A stretch of 38,010 bases of DNA from Paenibacillus spiritus (GCF_008710135.1 NZ_VYKK01000014.1:1-38010), one strand, 5' to 3'; shown: positions 17,757 to 26,442, counted from the stretch's first letter. Numbers and translations: made by a program. Notes: generated by a model not told the origin, from the letters alone.

Positions 17757-17806
17757 CCTCTTCCTCTTCCTCTTCCTCTTCCTCTTCCTCTTCCTCTTCC
17801 TCTTCC
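17757..17806. repeat. Hexanucleotide microsatellite (CCTCTT), eight units
   Basis: Uninterrupted CCTCTT repeats (plus strand), equal to GGAAGA-type repeats on the minus strand, ending 7 bases after the stop codon of the YCF48-like gene. A change by whole units would not shift a frame, but it would change the length of a purine-only mRNA stretch in the 3' untranslated region. Confidence 0.95.
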
Positions 17807-17813
17807 AGTGTGC

Positions 17814-19010
17814 CTACTCTTCCCGCTTGAGGAAAGAGAACTTCTTGGACCAGGTCATGCCGCCGTCACCCGTAGCATAGAGCGCCCAGCCCTTGGGCGT
17901 GTCCGCAGCCATCCAGCCTTCGTTCGGGCCTACAAAGGAAATGCTGCCGTCGTAACCCGGAAGCACTGGACGGTTGCTCCAGGTCAGGCCGCCGTCCGTG
18001 GAACGGCCGACGCCGATTTGCTCCCCCGCCGGCGAATAGCCCAGCAGGAACGCCACACCGCCGGAAGCGAGCGACAAGTTGCCCGGCTTCCCTGCAGCCG
18101 GTCCTTCCGTAAGCAGCGCAGGACCCGTTCCCGGAGCAGGGCCGCCTCCCGCGCTGTCCGCCGCGATAACACGTCTCCAGTGCGATCCGCCGTCCCTGCT
18201 GGCATAGAGCGAATACGAAGTCTGAGACATGCCGACGCCGCCGTACAGAACCGCCCATACCTGACTGCCGCGGATACGGATCTCCGTATAATAGGGGGAA
18301 TCGAACGGGACCGTCAGCACCTTCTTCCAATGCTTGCCTCCGTCTGCGGTCTTCATCACCCGGTACCCGGTTCCCGGAACGACAACTGAGGCATATCCGA
18401 GGCTTCGGCTTGCGAAGGCGGCGCCCCGGGTATTGGCCGGAAGGGGCAGCTTGCTCCAGGTCGAGCCGCCGTCTCCGGTAGCGTAGGCAGACGCCCAATC
18501 GTAGGCGAATCCGGTGCGGCGGTCCGGAAAGTCGATTCGGCTCATCGTAAGGGGCAGCCCGTCGATCCGCTTCCAGGTGGAGCCGCCGTCCGCCGTGCGG
18601 ATCAGATAGCGGCCCGTCCCGGAAGCTGTTGAAGCGAGGGCCCAGCCCTCCACATTATTGGGGAACTCGATGTCCGCGAACTGCCACTGTCCCTGATAAA
18701 TCGTCTGAAAGCTGCAGCCGCCGTCCGAGGTCCCGATGAGAAATCCCGGTCCGGCCGCCCGGCCTATCCCTGCGCTCAGAAAATCCAAATCCGTAAAATG
18801 CAGCGCCGTGTTCTGTGCGGCAGCACTGGCCTGCAGGGACTGAAGCAGCCCGTGGTCTCCTGTACCGCAGGAAGCGGACGTCTTGGAAGCAGGCGCCGCC
18901 GAAGCCGTCAGAGCGGGGCTGGGCCCGGCGCCGCCGAGGATCAGCACTGCGGCAAGCAGGGCCTTCCAAGTGACGGCGGTTCTGCCGGAATGCCGGTTGT
19001 CTTTCTTCAT
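17814..19010 (-). CDS. Secreted YCF48/Asp-box (BNR-like) repeat protein
   Basis: A 398-residue protein with an N-terminal signal sequence (basic start, hydrophobic stretch at about 14-28, Ala-rich cleavage region). It contains about seven copies of a short motif of the type [ST]xDGGxxW, such as TADGGSTWK, TGDGGSTWS, TADGGKHWK, SRDGGSHWR and STDGGLTWS, the Asp-box of sialidase- or YCF48-type beta-propellers. I choose ATG 19010, with GGAGG 7 bases upstream; a longer frame to 19283 has no support. It lacks sialidase catalytic residues that I could point to, so a binding or assembly role outside the cell is more likely. Divergent from the PBP gene. Confidence 0.8.
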   Translation of the reverse strand: MKKDNRHSGRTAVTWKALLAAVLILGGAGPSPALTASAAPASKTSASCGTGDHGLLQSLQASAAAQNTALHFTDLDFLSAGIGRAAGPGFLIGTSDGGCSFQTIYQGQWQFADIEFPNNVEGWALASTASGTGRYLIRTADGGSTWKRIDGLPLTMSRIDFPDRRTGFAYDWASAYATGDGGSTWSKLPLPANTRGAAFASRSLGYASVVVPGTGYRVMKTADGGKHWKKVLTVPFDSPYYTEIRIRGSQVWAVLYGGVGMSQTSYSLYASRDGGSHWRRVIAADSAGGGPAPGTGPALLTEGPAAGKPGNLSLASGGVAFLLGYSPAGEQIGVGRSTDGGLTWSNRPVLPGYDGSISFVGPNEGWMAADTPKGWALYATGDGGMTWSKKFSFLKREE

Positions 19011-19133
19011 TAGATACCCTCCCTGTCGTTCTTTCTCTCTGTTATACCCTCTGGAACCTGCTGCCGCCACCTTCGAGCGGTAACAAAAGAGCGTCAGTTT
19101 CTTCATGATTCCTTCGCCGCTTCTCTCCCGGCT

Positions 19134-19163
19134 GAATATCCCCGGCCGGCATTTCCCATAATG
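19134..19163 (+). promoter_or_regulatory. Candidate sigma-G/sigma-F promoter of the PBP gene
   Basis: GAATA (19134-19138) matches the sigma-G -35 GMATR; CATAATG (19157-19163) matches the -10 CATnMTA except for the last base; spacer 18. B. subtilis pbpG is under forespore control, so a forespore promoter here would fit. Confidence 0.5.
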
Positions 19164-19206
19164 AATAGCAGGAACTTCCACTTTTGCCGAAAAGGAGCCT
19201 GACGCC

Positions 19207-21267
19207 ATGGCCCATCGTACCGGTCCCTCTTCCGCCCGCCGCCGCCCGCTGCGCCGTCTGCTGCGGCTGGCCCTGGCCTTCACGCTGCTTCTGCTGCTGG
19301 GCGCAGGAAGCCTGCTCCTCTATTTGTCGCATAAAGACCTCCCGCCCATACCGGACGACCTGCGCTCCCGGCTGTACGACGTCCGGGGCGAGGAACTTGC
19401 GGTCTTCTCCGGCAGCGGCCAGACGCGTGATCCGGTTCCGCTGAACGCCGTGTCTCCTTATCTTATTCAGGCTACGCTGTCGATCGAGGACCGCCATTTC
19501 TATCACCACGCCGGGTTCGATCTCAAAGGAATGGGACGGGCCGTGCTGGCCAACCTGGAGAGCGGACGGCGTTCCCAGGGCGCCAGCACGCTGACCCAGC
19601 AGCTTGCCCGCAATCTCTATCTCTCCCATGAGAAGACCTGGACCCGCAAGATGCGGGAAGCCATGTATACGCTCCAGATCGAAATGAAGTACAGCAAGGA
19701 CGACATTCTTCATATGTATCTAAATGAAATCTATTACGGTCACGGCGCTTACGGAATTGAGGCAGCCTCCCGCATGTACTTCGGCAAATCGGCATCGGAG
19801 CTCGATCTGGCGGAGAGCGCCCTGCTGGCCGGCATCCCGAAGGGACCGACCTACTATTCGCCATACGCGCATCCCGACAATGCCAAGCGCCGTCAGGAGC
19901 TGATTCTGTCAATTATGGCCGACCTCGGCAAAATCACACCCGAGCAGGCCAAAAGCGCCAAGGCTGAGAGCCTGGCGCTGAAGCCCCGCAGCGAGGGCGC
20001 CGCCGCGGCCGATCCGGCTCCCTACTTCCGCGATTATGTCGCGTCGTCGTCGGCGTCGCTGCTGGGGATGAGCGTCGATGAAATGGAGCACAGCGGCCTG
20101 CGCGTATACACGACGCTCGATCCCGACAAACAGCGGGCCGCCGAGACCGCCGTGGCCCAAGGCATGGCCGGCGCTACCGGTCTGGAGACGGCGCTGGTAT
20201 CGGTCGATCCCCGAACAGGCTATATCCAGGCGATGGTCGGAGGGGTGCAGTACCGGACCAATTCGTACAACCATGCGCTGGCCGTTACCCGCCAGCCGGG
20301 CTCCTCCTTCAAACCGGTCATGTATCTGACTGCGCTCGCCTCAAAGGAAATGACCGGCCTGACCGTGTTCAACAGCCAGCCGACGCTGTTCCATTATGAC
20401 CACAACCGCAAGACGTACCAGCCCCGCAACTTCGGGGACAAGTACCTGGGCGAGATTACGATGGGCCAAGCGATTGCGGCGTCGGACAATATCTACGCCG
20501 TGAACACGATGATGAAAATCGGCACGGAGCGCGTCATCGAGACGGCCCGGAAGCTCGGAATCGACAGTCCGCTCGGCAACGTCCCTTCTCTTGCGCTCGG
20601 CACGTCGCCGGTCAGTCCGCTGGAAATGGCCTCGGCCTTCGGCGTCATCGCCAACGGAGGCGCCCGTCTCCCGGTGACCGCCATTCTGAAGATCGCCGAT
20701 GCCGACGGCCATACGCTCTACAGCGCCCCCACCCCCAAGGCGGAGCAGGCGGTTGATCCGGCCGCCGCCTATGTTCTGACCCGGCTGATGGAGGGCGTGT
20801 TCGAGACCGGCGGAACCGGCAACCGCGTTGCCTCGGTGCTCAAACGCCCCGTTGCCGGCAAGACCGGCACGACCGATACGGACGCCTGGATGGTCGGCTT
20901 CACGCCGGAGCTCGCCACGGCGGTCTGGGTCGGCTACGACAAAGGCCGGGAGATTGCAACGGCCGACGGACGGCGGGCCGCTCCGATCTTTGCCCGGTAT
21001 ACGGAGCAGGCGCTTGCCGGCGTTCCGCCCAAAATTTTCCCAATTCCGCAAGGGGTCGTCAGCCTCTATATCGATCCCCAGTCGGGCAAACTGGCCACAG
21101 CCGACTGCCCCGGCAAGAAGCTGATGGCCTTCATCGCCGGAACGGAGCCGAAGGACTACTGTCCGCTTCACGGCAAGCCGGCCAAGACGAGTCCGGCCGG
21201 ACAGCAGGCGGCAGATGAAGAAGACCGCTCCTGGTGGAGCGACCTCAAACGCTGGTGGATGAATTAG
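19207..21267 (+). CDS. pbpG: Class A penicillin-binding protein, PbpG (PBP2d)-like
   Basis: A 686-residue bifunctional peptidoglycan synthase. One N-terminal membrane anchor (about 20-41) is followed by the glycosyltransferase domain with catalytic Glu94 in EDRHFYHH and QGASTLTQQLARNL (124-137), then the transpeptidase with Ser366 in SSFK, SDN (426-428) and KTGT (552-555). Two Trp-rich clusters end the protein. ATG 19207 follows AAGGAG by 9 bases. A ywhD homologue lies 1.5 kb downstream; ywhD is adjacent to pbpG in B. subtilis, and a forespore-type promoter precedes the gene. I therefore favour PbpG, which works with PbpF in spore cortex or engulfment synthesis, over a housekeeping PBP1. Confidence 0.88.
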   Translation: MAHRTGPSSARRRPLRRLLRLALAFTLLLLLGAGSLLLYLSHKDLPPIPDDLRSRLYDVRGEELAVFSGSGQTRDPVPLNAVSPYLIQATLSIEDRHFYHHAGFDLKGMGRAVLANLESGRRSQGASTLTQQLARNLYLSHEKTWTRKMREAMYTLQIEMKYSKDDILHMYLNEIYYGHGAYGIEAASRMYFGKSASELDLAESALLAGIPKGPTYYSPYAHPDNAKRRQELILSIMADLGKITPEQAKSAKAESLALKPRSEGAAAADPAPYFRDYVASSSASLLGMSVDEMEHSGLRVYTTLDPDKQRAAETAVAQGMAGATGLETALVSVDPRTGYIQAMVGGVQYRTNSYNHALAVTRQPGSSFKPVMYLTALASKEMTGLTVFNSQPTLFHYDHNRKTYQPRNFGDKYLGEITMGQAIAASDNIYAVNTMMKIGTERVIETARKLGIDSPLGNVPSLALGTSPVSPLEMASAFGVIANGGARLPVTAILKIADADGHTLYSAPTPKAEQAVDPAAAYVLTRLMEGVFETGGTGNRVASVLKRPVAGKTGTTDTDAWMVGFTPELATAVWVGYDKGREIATADGRRAAPIFARYTEQALAGVPPKIFPIPQGVVSLYIDPQSGKLATADCPGKKLMAFIAGTEPKDYCPLHGKPAKTSPAGQQAADEEDRSWWSDLKRWWMN

Positions 21268-21340
21268 CGGCCTCTGGCAGCCCGCCCCCGGAACGGGTAA
21301 AATGAAAGGATACCAGTTCTGCCGGGAGGAGGAATTCGCT

Positions 21341-22003
21341 ATGACCCCTGCCAATCTTCGCAGCGGCGAGCCGCTGCCCTCCGCTCTCTTCGCCGCTCCG
21401 GCGCTGCTTGCGGCCCCGCTTCTGCTCGGCCAGATACTGATCCGGCAGACCGGGAACGGCGAGATCGCCTGCCGGATCGTCGAGACGGAGAGCTACGGCG
21501 GCGCCGAGGATCTCGGCAGCCATGCCGCCGGAGGACGCCGCACCGCCCGCACAGAGATCATGTTCCATGCCGGTGGCGTTGCTTACATTTATCTGATCTA
21601 CGGCATGCACCACTGTCTGAATGTCGTTACCGGCCAGGCGGACGATCCGCAGGCCGTTCTGATTCGGGCGGTGCAGCCTCTTTCGCCGGAGGACGCCGCC
21701 CGGATGGCGGCTCACCGGGGCAGAGCCCCGCGCCGCCCCGCTGAACTGTCGGGCGGGCCCGGGCGGCTCTGCCGGGCTCTTCGCATCGACCGGAGCCTCG
21801 GCGGCTGCCGCCTGGACCGCCCCGGGGACGGTCCGCTCTGGCTTGAGCGGGGTGACGACCCCAAGAGCCTGGAGATTATGCAGGCTCCGCGCATCAACAT
21901 CCCGTATGCCGGAGAATATGCGGCCCGCCCCTGGCGATTTTACCTGAGGGACAATCCTTATGTCTCGGTCCTTGATCCGGCCGCCGTCCGTTGCCCGGGT
22001 TAA
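21341..22003 (+). CDS. DNA-3-methyladenine (alkyladenine) glycosylase, AAG/MPG family
   Basis: A 220-residue base-excision repair enzyme that removes 3-methyladenine, hypoxanthine and other damaged purines. The family block IVETESYGG (catalytic Glu), the DNA-intercalating region HAGGVAYIYLIYGMHHCLNVVTG and the C-terminal RINIPYAGE are intact. I start at ATG 21341, which has GGGAGGAGG 8 bases upstream; 13 more in-frame codons upstream are unlikely to be translated. It follows the PBP by 73 bases and is ended by a terminator, so it may share the PBP transcript. YxeJ/Aag of B. subtilis is a homologue of this family. Confidence 0.93.
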   Translation: MTPANLRSGEPLPSALFAAPALLAAPLLLGQILIRQTGNGEIACRIVETESYGGAEDLGSHAAGGRRTARTEIMFHAGGVAYIYLIYGMHHCLNVVTGQADDPQAVLIRAVQPLSPEDAARMAAHRGRAPRRPAELSGGPGRLCRALRIDRSLGGCRLDRPGDGPLWLERGDDPKSLEIMQAPRINIPYAGEYAARPWRFYLRDNPYVSVLDPAAVRCPG

Positions 22004-22070
22004 GCAAATTACGGTGGAAGCGTTTCACCCCGGCTCGCCCGGGGTAATATAGAATTAACCCCAAGGAAAT

Positions 22071-22106
22071 CCTCTGCCCTTCCGCGAGAAAGGCGGAGGC
22101 TTTTTT
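22071..22106 (+). terminator. Terminator after the alkyladenine glycosylase gene
   Basis: Stem CCTCTGCC (22071-22078) with GGCGGAGG (22092-22099), one mismatch, then CTTTTTT. It lies about 70 bases after the stop codon. Confidence 0.8.
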
Positions 22107-22165
22107 ATGCCGCGATAAGCGGGAAAATTCGGGAAAAAAATGGCTACCCTTCCGCTTACAATTAA

Positions 22166-22174
22166 TGTTATACT
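22166..22174 (+). promoter_or_regulatory. Extended -10 promoter of the AbrB-like gene
   Basis: TGTTATACT: TATACT (22169-22174) with TG one base upstream. The -35 at 17 bases is poor. The leader is about 35 bases and AT-rich, unlike its surroundings. Confidence 0.5.
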
Positions 22175-22215
22175 GAATAAATAACGTAAATAAAATTTTA
22201 ATGAGGGGACATGGG

Positions 22216-22701
22216 ATGAAGGACACTGGGATGATCCGGAACTTGGACAGTCTTGGACGCATTGTCGTTCCCGTTGAAATCCGCATGACACGCAACATTG
22301 ATATCGGGGACCCGATCGAATTTTTTATTCTCGATGACCGCATTATTGTGCTGCGCAAATACACCTCCACCGAGTGCACATTCTGCCGCAGTCTGGATAA
22401 TGTCAGCTATTTCAGAGATCAATTTATATGTAATCATTGTCTGCAAGAACTGGCCGATCCGAGCCGCCCGGAAGAGACCGCCGAGCTGCCTGCCCCTCCT
22501 CCGGAGGCAATCCCTGCTCCCAATCATTCCGCCTCCGGACTTCGTTCCAAGACAGATGAAATGCGCAGGCGTCTGGAAGCGGCCATTGCGGAGCATCCGC
22601 GGGCCAACCAGAAGGAGCTGGCCCGGCTGCTGGGCATCAGTCAGGCCCGGGTCAGTCAATTGAAGCGCAAAATCCCGCCCGCCCGGCCCGTTGCCGACTG
22701 A
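22216..22701 (+). CDS. AbrB-like regulator with zinc-finger and C-terminal HTH
   Basis: A 161-residue protein of three parts. Residues 1-50 are an AbrB/SpoVT swapped-hairpin DNA-binding domain (GMIRNLDSLGRIVVPVEIR, close to AbrB). Residues 54-75 hold CxxC-x14-CxxC (Cys54, 57, 72, 75), a likely zinc ribbon. After a Pro/Ala linker, residues about 118-155 form a helix-turn-helix (ANQKELARLLGISQARVSQL). ATG 22216 has GAGGGG 7 bases upstream; an ATG-like start at 22201 is less well placed. AbrB family members control transition-state genes. Targets of this one are unknown. The AbrB half may set dimerisation and the HTH a second DNA contact. Its gene is monocistronic. Confidence 0.88.
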   Translation: MKDTGMIRNLDSLGRIVVPVEIRMTRNIDIGDPIEFFILDDRIIVLRKYTSTECTFCRSLDNVSYFRDQFICNHCLQELADPSRPEETAELPAPPPEAIPAPNHSASGLRSKTDEMRRRLEAAIAEHPRANQKELARLLGISQARVSQLKRKIPPARPVAD

Positions 22702-22734
22702 TTCGGGCAGCCGTTCCGATCTGCTTGGAAACGC

Positions 22735-22780
22735 CAACAAGGCTTCGGCCGCTTCCTTGGAAGCGGCCGAAGCCTTGTTG
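22735..22780. terminator. Bidirectional terminator, perfect 22-base inverted repeat
   Basis: Arms 22735-22756 and 22759-22780 match perfectly around a two-base centre, between convergent genes (AbrB-like and ywhD). TTCTTCC follows on the plus side; no long T-run is present on the minus side. Confidence 0.85.
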
Positions 22781-22802
22781 TTCTTCCTGCTTCAAGCAGA
22801 CC

Positions 22803-23306
22803 CTATTGCAGAGCTTCCTTCAGACTGTCCGGCGAGTCCGCCCACCACTGCTCGTTGTGGCTGATCAGCAGCTTGCGCAGCGCGTCCTTCTCGGCAGCGC
22901 CAAGTCCTTCAAGAATGACCTTCCGCTTCAGCGCCGCATCCAGCTTGTTCACGTGGTCGGCAAGAATCTTCCAGCCCTTCTTGGCCTCGCTGTCGATCTG
23001 CATCTCGCAGGCCGTCAGGCCGGCATAGTGCTGGCCTTCAGGTGTGCGGTCCACGGCCACCCAGACGACCCATACCCGGCGTCCGCCCGGAACTTCCTCC
23101 CGGTTGGCCGTGAACTTGATTCCCCGTTCCACCTTGCTCTTCGCATGCATCGCGCCGATGTCGATTACCGCTTCTCCGCCGTCGATAATGACGGGCGACA
23201 CGTGGTTAAGGTCGATGGATCCCGCCCCGAACCCTTTATGTTTGCTCTTCGCGTTCACAATATTCAAGGCAATCGGCTTCTTGCCCTCCGCTCCGGATTG
23301 TTCCAC
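22803..23306 (-). CDS. ywhD: YwhD family protein
   Basis: About 167 residues, soluble, with family blocks LNIVNAKSKHKGFGAGSIDL, AMHAKSKVERGIKF and VWVVWVAVDR. YwhD is a conserved Bacillales protein of unknown function. GTG 23306 has AAGGG 9 bases upstream; a GTG at 23312 would add two residues with a spacer of only about 3 bases. In B. subtilis ywhD adjoins pbpG; here two genes on the opposite strand have come between them. Divergent from the M1 peptidase, convergent to the AbrB-like gene. Confidence 0.88.
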   Translation of the reverse strand: MEQSGAEGKKPIALNIVNAKSKHKGFGAGSIDLNHVSPVIIDGGEAVIDIGAMHAKSKVERGIKFTANREEVPGGRRVWVVWVAVDRTPEGQHYAGLTACEMQIDSEAKKGWKILADHVNKLDAALKRKVILEGLGAAEKDALRKLLISHNEQWWADSPDSLKEALQ

Positions 23307-23429
23307 CTTCACTCACCCTTCCTGCTCTCCATAGAACGTTTCTGATTCCTCGTTTTAATTTTAGCTAATAATGTCCGGAATGCAAACATATACATCCCGT
23401 AGATGCTTGTCAACGGGAGGAGTTCCAGT

Positions 23430-25472
23430 ATGAAACGACGATCGATCCGTACCGTCTTCCTTAGCGCGGCTCTGTCCGCCCTCTGTCTGGCCGCAGGCGG
23501 GTGGGGCTGGCATCTGTCCGCTGTTCAAAAGGCCGTGGATACGGCATCCTCTGCGGCCGCCCCGGCTCCTGCGGTTCCGGACATTCCGAAATCGGCCAAG
23601 TCCCCCGCCTCGCTCACGGCGGCAGACTCCGGTTCGGTACTGCCGCCTGTCAGCACTCCCTCCCCTGTTCAGGCGCTGAGCCGCCGGGTGACGGAATATC
23701 ATCTCAATGCCCGTCTGAACGCGGCGGCAGATACGATTACGGCAACGGAGACGGTAACGTGGACGCATCCGGGCAGCAGACCGGTCCGTGATCTGTACTT
23801 CCATTTGTACCCCAATGCCTTCGCCTCGTCAGAAACTACATTCATGAAGGAATCGGGCGGACGGCTGCGAAGCGATGCCATGCCTGAAGACGGCTACGGC
23901 TCCATGACTCTTCTCGACGTTCACACCCCGGACGGCGTCTCTCTGACCCACCGGGTCCAGGTGGTCCAGCCTGATGACGGCAACGCCAAGGACCGGACCC
24001 TCGTCCGCATTCACCTGCCCCAGCCGGTCGCCGCCGGGCAGAGTGTCATGCTGAACCTCCGTTACGAGCTGAAGCTGCCTGCAATCTTCGCCCGGATGGG
24101 GAGCGACGGCCGTTTTGTCATGGCCGGCCAATGGTTTCCGAAGCTCAGCGTCTATGAACCGGCGGGTACCCGCGGGCGGCTGGAGGAAGGATGGAACCTG
24201 CACCAATATCACGGCAATTCCGAATTCTACAGTGATTTCGGTATTTACAACGTCGCGATTACTGTACCGCAGACCTATACCGTGGCGGCAACCGGGTTCC
24301 CGGTACGCACTCCTGCCATTTCAAAAGGGGAGAAGACCTACCAGTTCTATGCCGATGATGTTCACGATTTTGCCTGGGCCGCTTCTCCCGACTTCGTCGT
24401 TGCGGACAAAGCCTTCTCTTCTCCCGGAGTACCCGGCGTACGAATCAAACTGTATCTGGATCCCCTCCACAAGGGACTCAAGGAGCGTTATTTCCAGGCA
24501 GCCGAGGCTGCCCTGGCCAACTTCAGCAAATGGTATGGCTCCTATCCTTACACGACCCTGTCTATTGTGGTGCCGCCTTCGGACGGTAATGGGGCCGGGG
24601 GCATGGAGTACCCGACGCTGGTTACCGCCTGGGCCGCCCAGGAGGCCGCGCCGGACACTTCCCTTGAACGAACGGTTATTCATGAGATTGGACATCAGTA
24701 TTTCTACGGCATGGTCGCGAGCAATGAGTTCGAAGAGCCGTGGCTGGACGAGGCTTTCACTTCCTATGCCGAAGACAAGCTGATGGAGCAGGAATACGGA
24801 GAGACGCCGAACCTTGCGCTGCAGGCCAGTCTCGTGACAAAGCCGAAGCCCATGGACCTGGAAGCATGGAAGTATGGGGGCAGCAGCGGTTATACCCAGA
24901 ATGTCTACATCCGCGGAAAACTCCTGCTCAAAGACATGGAGCGGCAAATGGGAACAGCCAAGATGGACGCGGTTCTATCCGCCTATGCGCGCAAATACCG
25001 GTTCCGTCATCCCTCCACCGCCGACTTTCAGAAGACGGTCGAGAAGGTAACCGGCTCCTCGTGGCAGGCCTACTTCGATCGTTACGTCTACAGCGGCGGC
25101 GTCCCGGACTTTGCCGTCGACCGCATACGGATCGTCCGGGAACCGGCCAAGGGCGCCTCGGTCCTGTACCGGTCGGAGGTCACCCTCTCCAACGCCGGCT
25201 CGCTGTACGGCAGAGTCAAGGTCCGGTTCACCTTCGCGGACGGCAGGAGCATTCTTAAAGATTGGGACGGATACAGCAGAGGAACGGTCTTTAAGCTGAC
25301 TTCCCCTTCCCCGCTCCTCTCGGCCGAGATTGATCCGGAACACGAGATCCTGCTGGAGAACGCGCATGTCAACAATTTCCGAAGAGCGGAACTTCCCGCA
25401 GCCTCCGTCTCCCGCTGGACGATGGGTGTGGCGCAAGGAATCGAGGCCCTGCTCGGCATTCTGTCATGGTGA
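23430..25472 (+). CDS. M1 family metallopeptidase, exported
   Basis: A 680-residue zinc aminopeptidase-type protein. An N-terminal signal or anchor (about 8-28) puts it outside the membrane. The catalytic domain has HEIGH at 418-422 and the third zinc ligand Glu441 in EPWLDEAF, the exact HExxH-x18-E spacing of gluzincins. GAGGMEYPTL stands where M1 enzymes have GxMEN. An N-terminal beta-domain precedes it. I start at ATG 23430 behind GGGAGGAG; nine further upstream codons lack support. The next gene begins 11 bases after the stop, so the two form an operon. Likely role is peptide trimming at the cell surface; the substrate is unknown. Confidence 0.9.
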   Translation: MKRRSIRTVFLSAALSALCLAAGGWGWHLSAVQKAVDTASSAAAPAPAVPDIPKSAKSPASLTAADSGSVLPPVSTPSPVQALSRRVTEYHLNARLNAAADTITATETVTWTHPGSRPVRDLYFHLYPNAFASSETTFMKESGGRLRSDAMPEDGYGSMTLLDVHTPDGVSLTHRVQVVQPDDGNAKDRTLVRIHLPQPVAAGQSVMLNLRYELKLPAIFARMGSDGRFVMAGQWFPKLSVYEPAGTRGRLEEGWNLHQYHGNSEFYSDFGIYNVAITVPQTYTVAATGFPVRTPAISKGEKTYQFYADDVHDFAWAASPDFVVADKAFSSPGVPGVRIKLYLDPLHKGLKERYFQAAEAALANFSKWYGSYPYTTLSIVVPPSDGNGAGGMEYPTLVTAWAAQEAAPDTSLERTVIHEIGHQYFYGMVASNEFEEPWLDEAFTSYAEDKLMEQEYGETPNLALQASLVTKPKPMDLEAWKYGGSSGYTQNVYIRGKLLLKDMERQMGTAKMDAVLSAYARKYRFRHPSTADFQKTVEKVTGSSWQAYFDRYVYSGGVPDFAVDRIRIVREPAKGASVLYRSEVTLSNAGSLYGRVKVRFTFADGRSILKDWDGYSRGTVFKLTSPSPLLSAEIDPEHEILLENAHVNNFRRAELPAASVSRWTMGVAQGIEALLGILSW

Positions 25473-25483
25473 GGTGAGCGCAC

Positions 25484-26317
25484 ATGAGAACCTGGATCAA
25501 ATGCGGCTGGCGAAGCACCAAAGAACAGACTTATATTCTCATTCTTCTCTTTCTGTATCGGCTGTTGTGGGGCTACTTTCTGTACGGGTTCCTCCGGTCG
25601 GCAATTGTCCCCCTGCTCCTGCGCTATCCGGCTGCTGAAGCCGGAGGAACAACGATGGGACGAGTGCTGTTCTATCTCGAAGGCCGCCTGCGGCTGGAGG
25701 GGAGCCCGGATGTCCGCCGCTGGCTCCTGATCCTTGCCCTCCTGCTTCTGACTAGGCTGCTGATCTCTTCCTTCATCCGGGCAGGGCTGCTGCACGAACT
25801 GAGGCAGGAGAGTCTGGGAGAACGCGGTCTGTTCTTCTTTCCGGGCATGCGTAAATACGGCCTGCCGATTCTGCTCTTCAGCCTGGCCGAATGGGCCTTC
25901 GCCCTGCTTCCGCTGTACTGGATCATTCCGCAAGCCCGAGGAACGCTGTTCGCCGCCTATTTTGACTCTTCCCGCCTGTGGGGGCTGCTTCCCCTTCTTG
26001 CGCCCTGGATGCTCTATCTGTTCATCCTTCGGCTCATCTGGCTCTATCTGGAGTTCGGCTACGTCGGCGGCCGGGTCCTCTCCTCGCTGGGCCATGTGCT
26101 CCGCTATTTCATTCCCGCAGCCTCGCTCCGGCTGCTCATCGGCGCAGGAGGCGCGCTGACCGCCGCGCTCTGCGCAGCCTCCGGGTATCTTCTTCCCGGC
26201 TTGCCCGCCCTGCTCATTCGCCAGGCTGCGCCGTTGCCGGCAACCTTGTTCGCTCTATGGGGGATCGCTGCGCAATATCATCATTGGCGTGCCCGGCAGG
26301 AGGGAATTTCCGACTGA
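25484..26317 (+). CDS. Multi-pass membrane protein of unknown function
   Basis: A 277-residue protein with about five to six hydrophobic segments: near 18-40 (ILILLFLYRLLWGYFLYGF), 80-95, 127-150, 166-190 and 210-245. Between the first two lies a soluble loop of about 40 residues. ATG 25484 follows GAGGTGAG. It begins 11 bases after the M1 peptidase stop and is ended by a terminator, so it should be made with the peptidase. No family is recognised and no catalytic motif is visible; a helper or partner of the peptidase is only a guess from context. Confidence 0.75.
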   Translation: MRTWIKCGWRSTKEQTYILILLFLYRLLWGYFLYGFLRSAIVPLLLRYPAAEAGGTTMGRVLFYLEGRLRLEGSPDVRRWLLILALLLLTRLLISSFIRAGLLHELRQESLGERGLFFFPGMRKYGLPILLFSLAEWAFALLPLYWIIPQARGTLFAAYFDSSRLWGLLPLLAPWMLYLFILRLIWLYLEFGYVGGRVLSSLGHVLRYFIPAASLRLLIGAGGALTAALCAASGYLLPGLPALLIRQAAPLPATLFALWGIAAQYHHWRARQEGISD

Positions 26318-26379
26318 ACTTATGCCCCCATTTCTTCCGGTAACAGCGAACAGAAGAGAAACAAATGTTCTACTCTTCC

Positions 26380-26419
26380 AAAGAGTTCATTCTTCTGACA
26401 CAGAAGAGGGGCTCTTTTT
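26380..26419 (+). terminator. Terminator after the M1 peptidase-membrane protein unit
   Basis: Outer stem AAGAG/CTCTT with an inner stem CTTCTG/CAGAAG, followed by TTTTTG. It separates that unit from the first P60 promoter, 24 bases further on. Confidence 0.75.
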
Positions 26420-26442
26420 GTCGATTTTCGGCACACCAAAGT

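Noticed and set aside
17301..18389. Plus-strand frames across the repeats and the YCF48-like gene, with Leu/Phe, Ser or Leu/Pro homopolymer-like stretches
   Set aside because: The apparent peptides come from the hexanucleotide tract read in its frames; there is no ribosome site and the minus-strand gene has clear domain signals.
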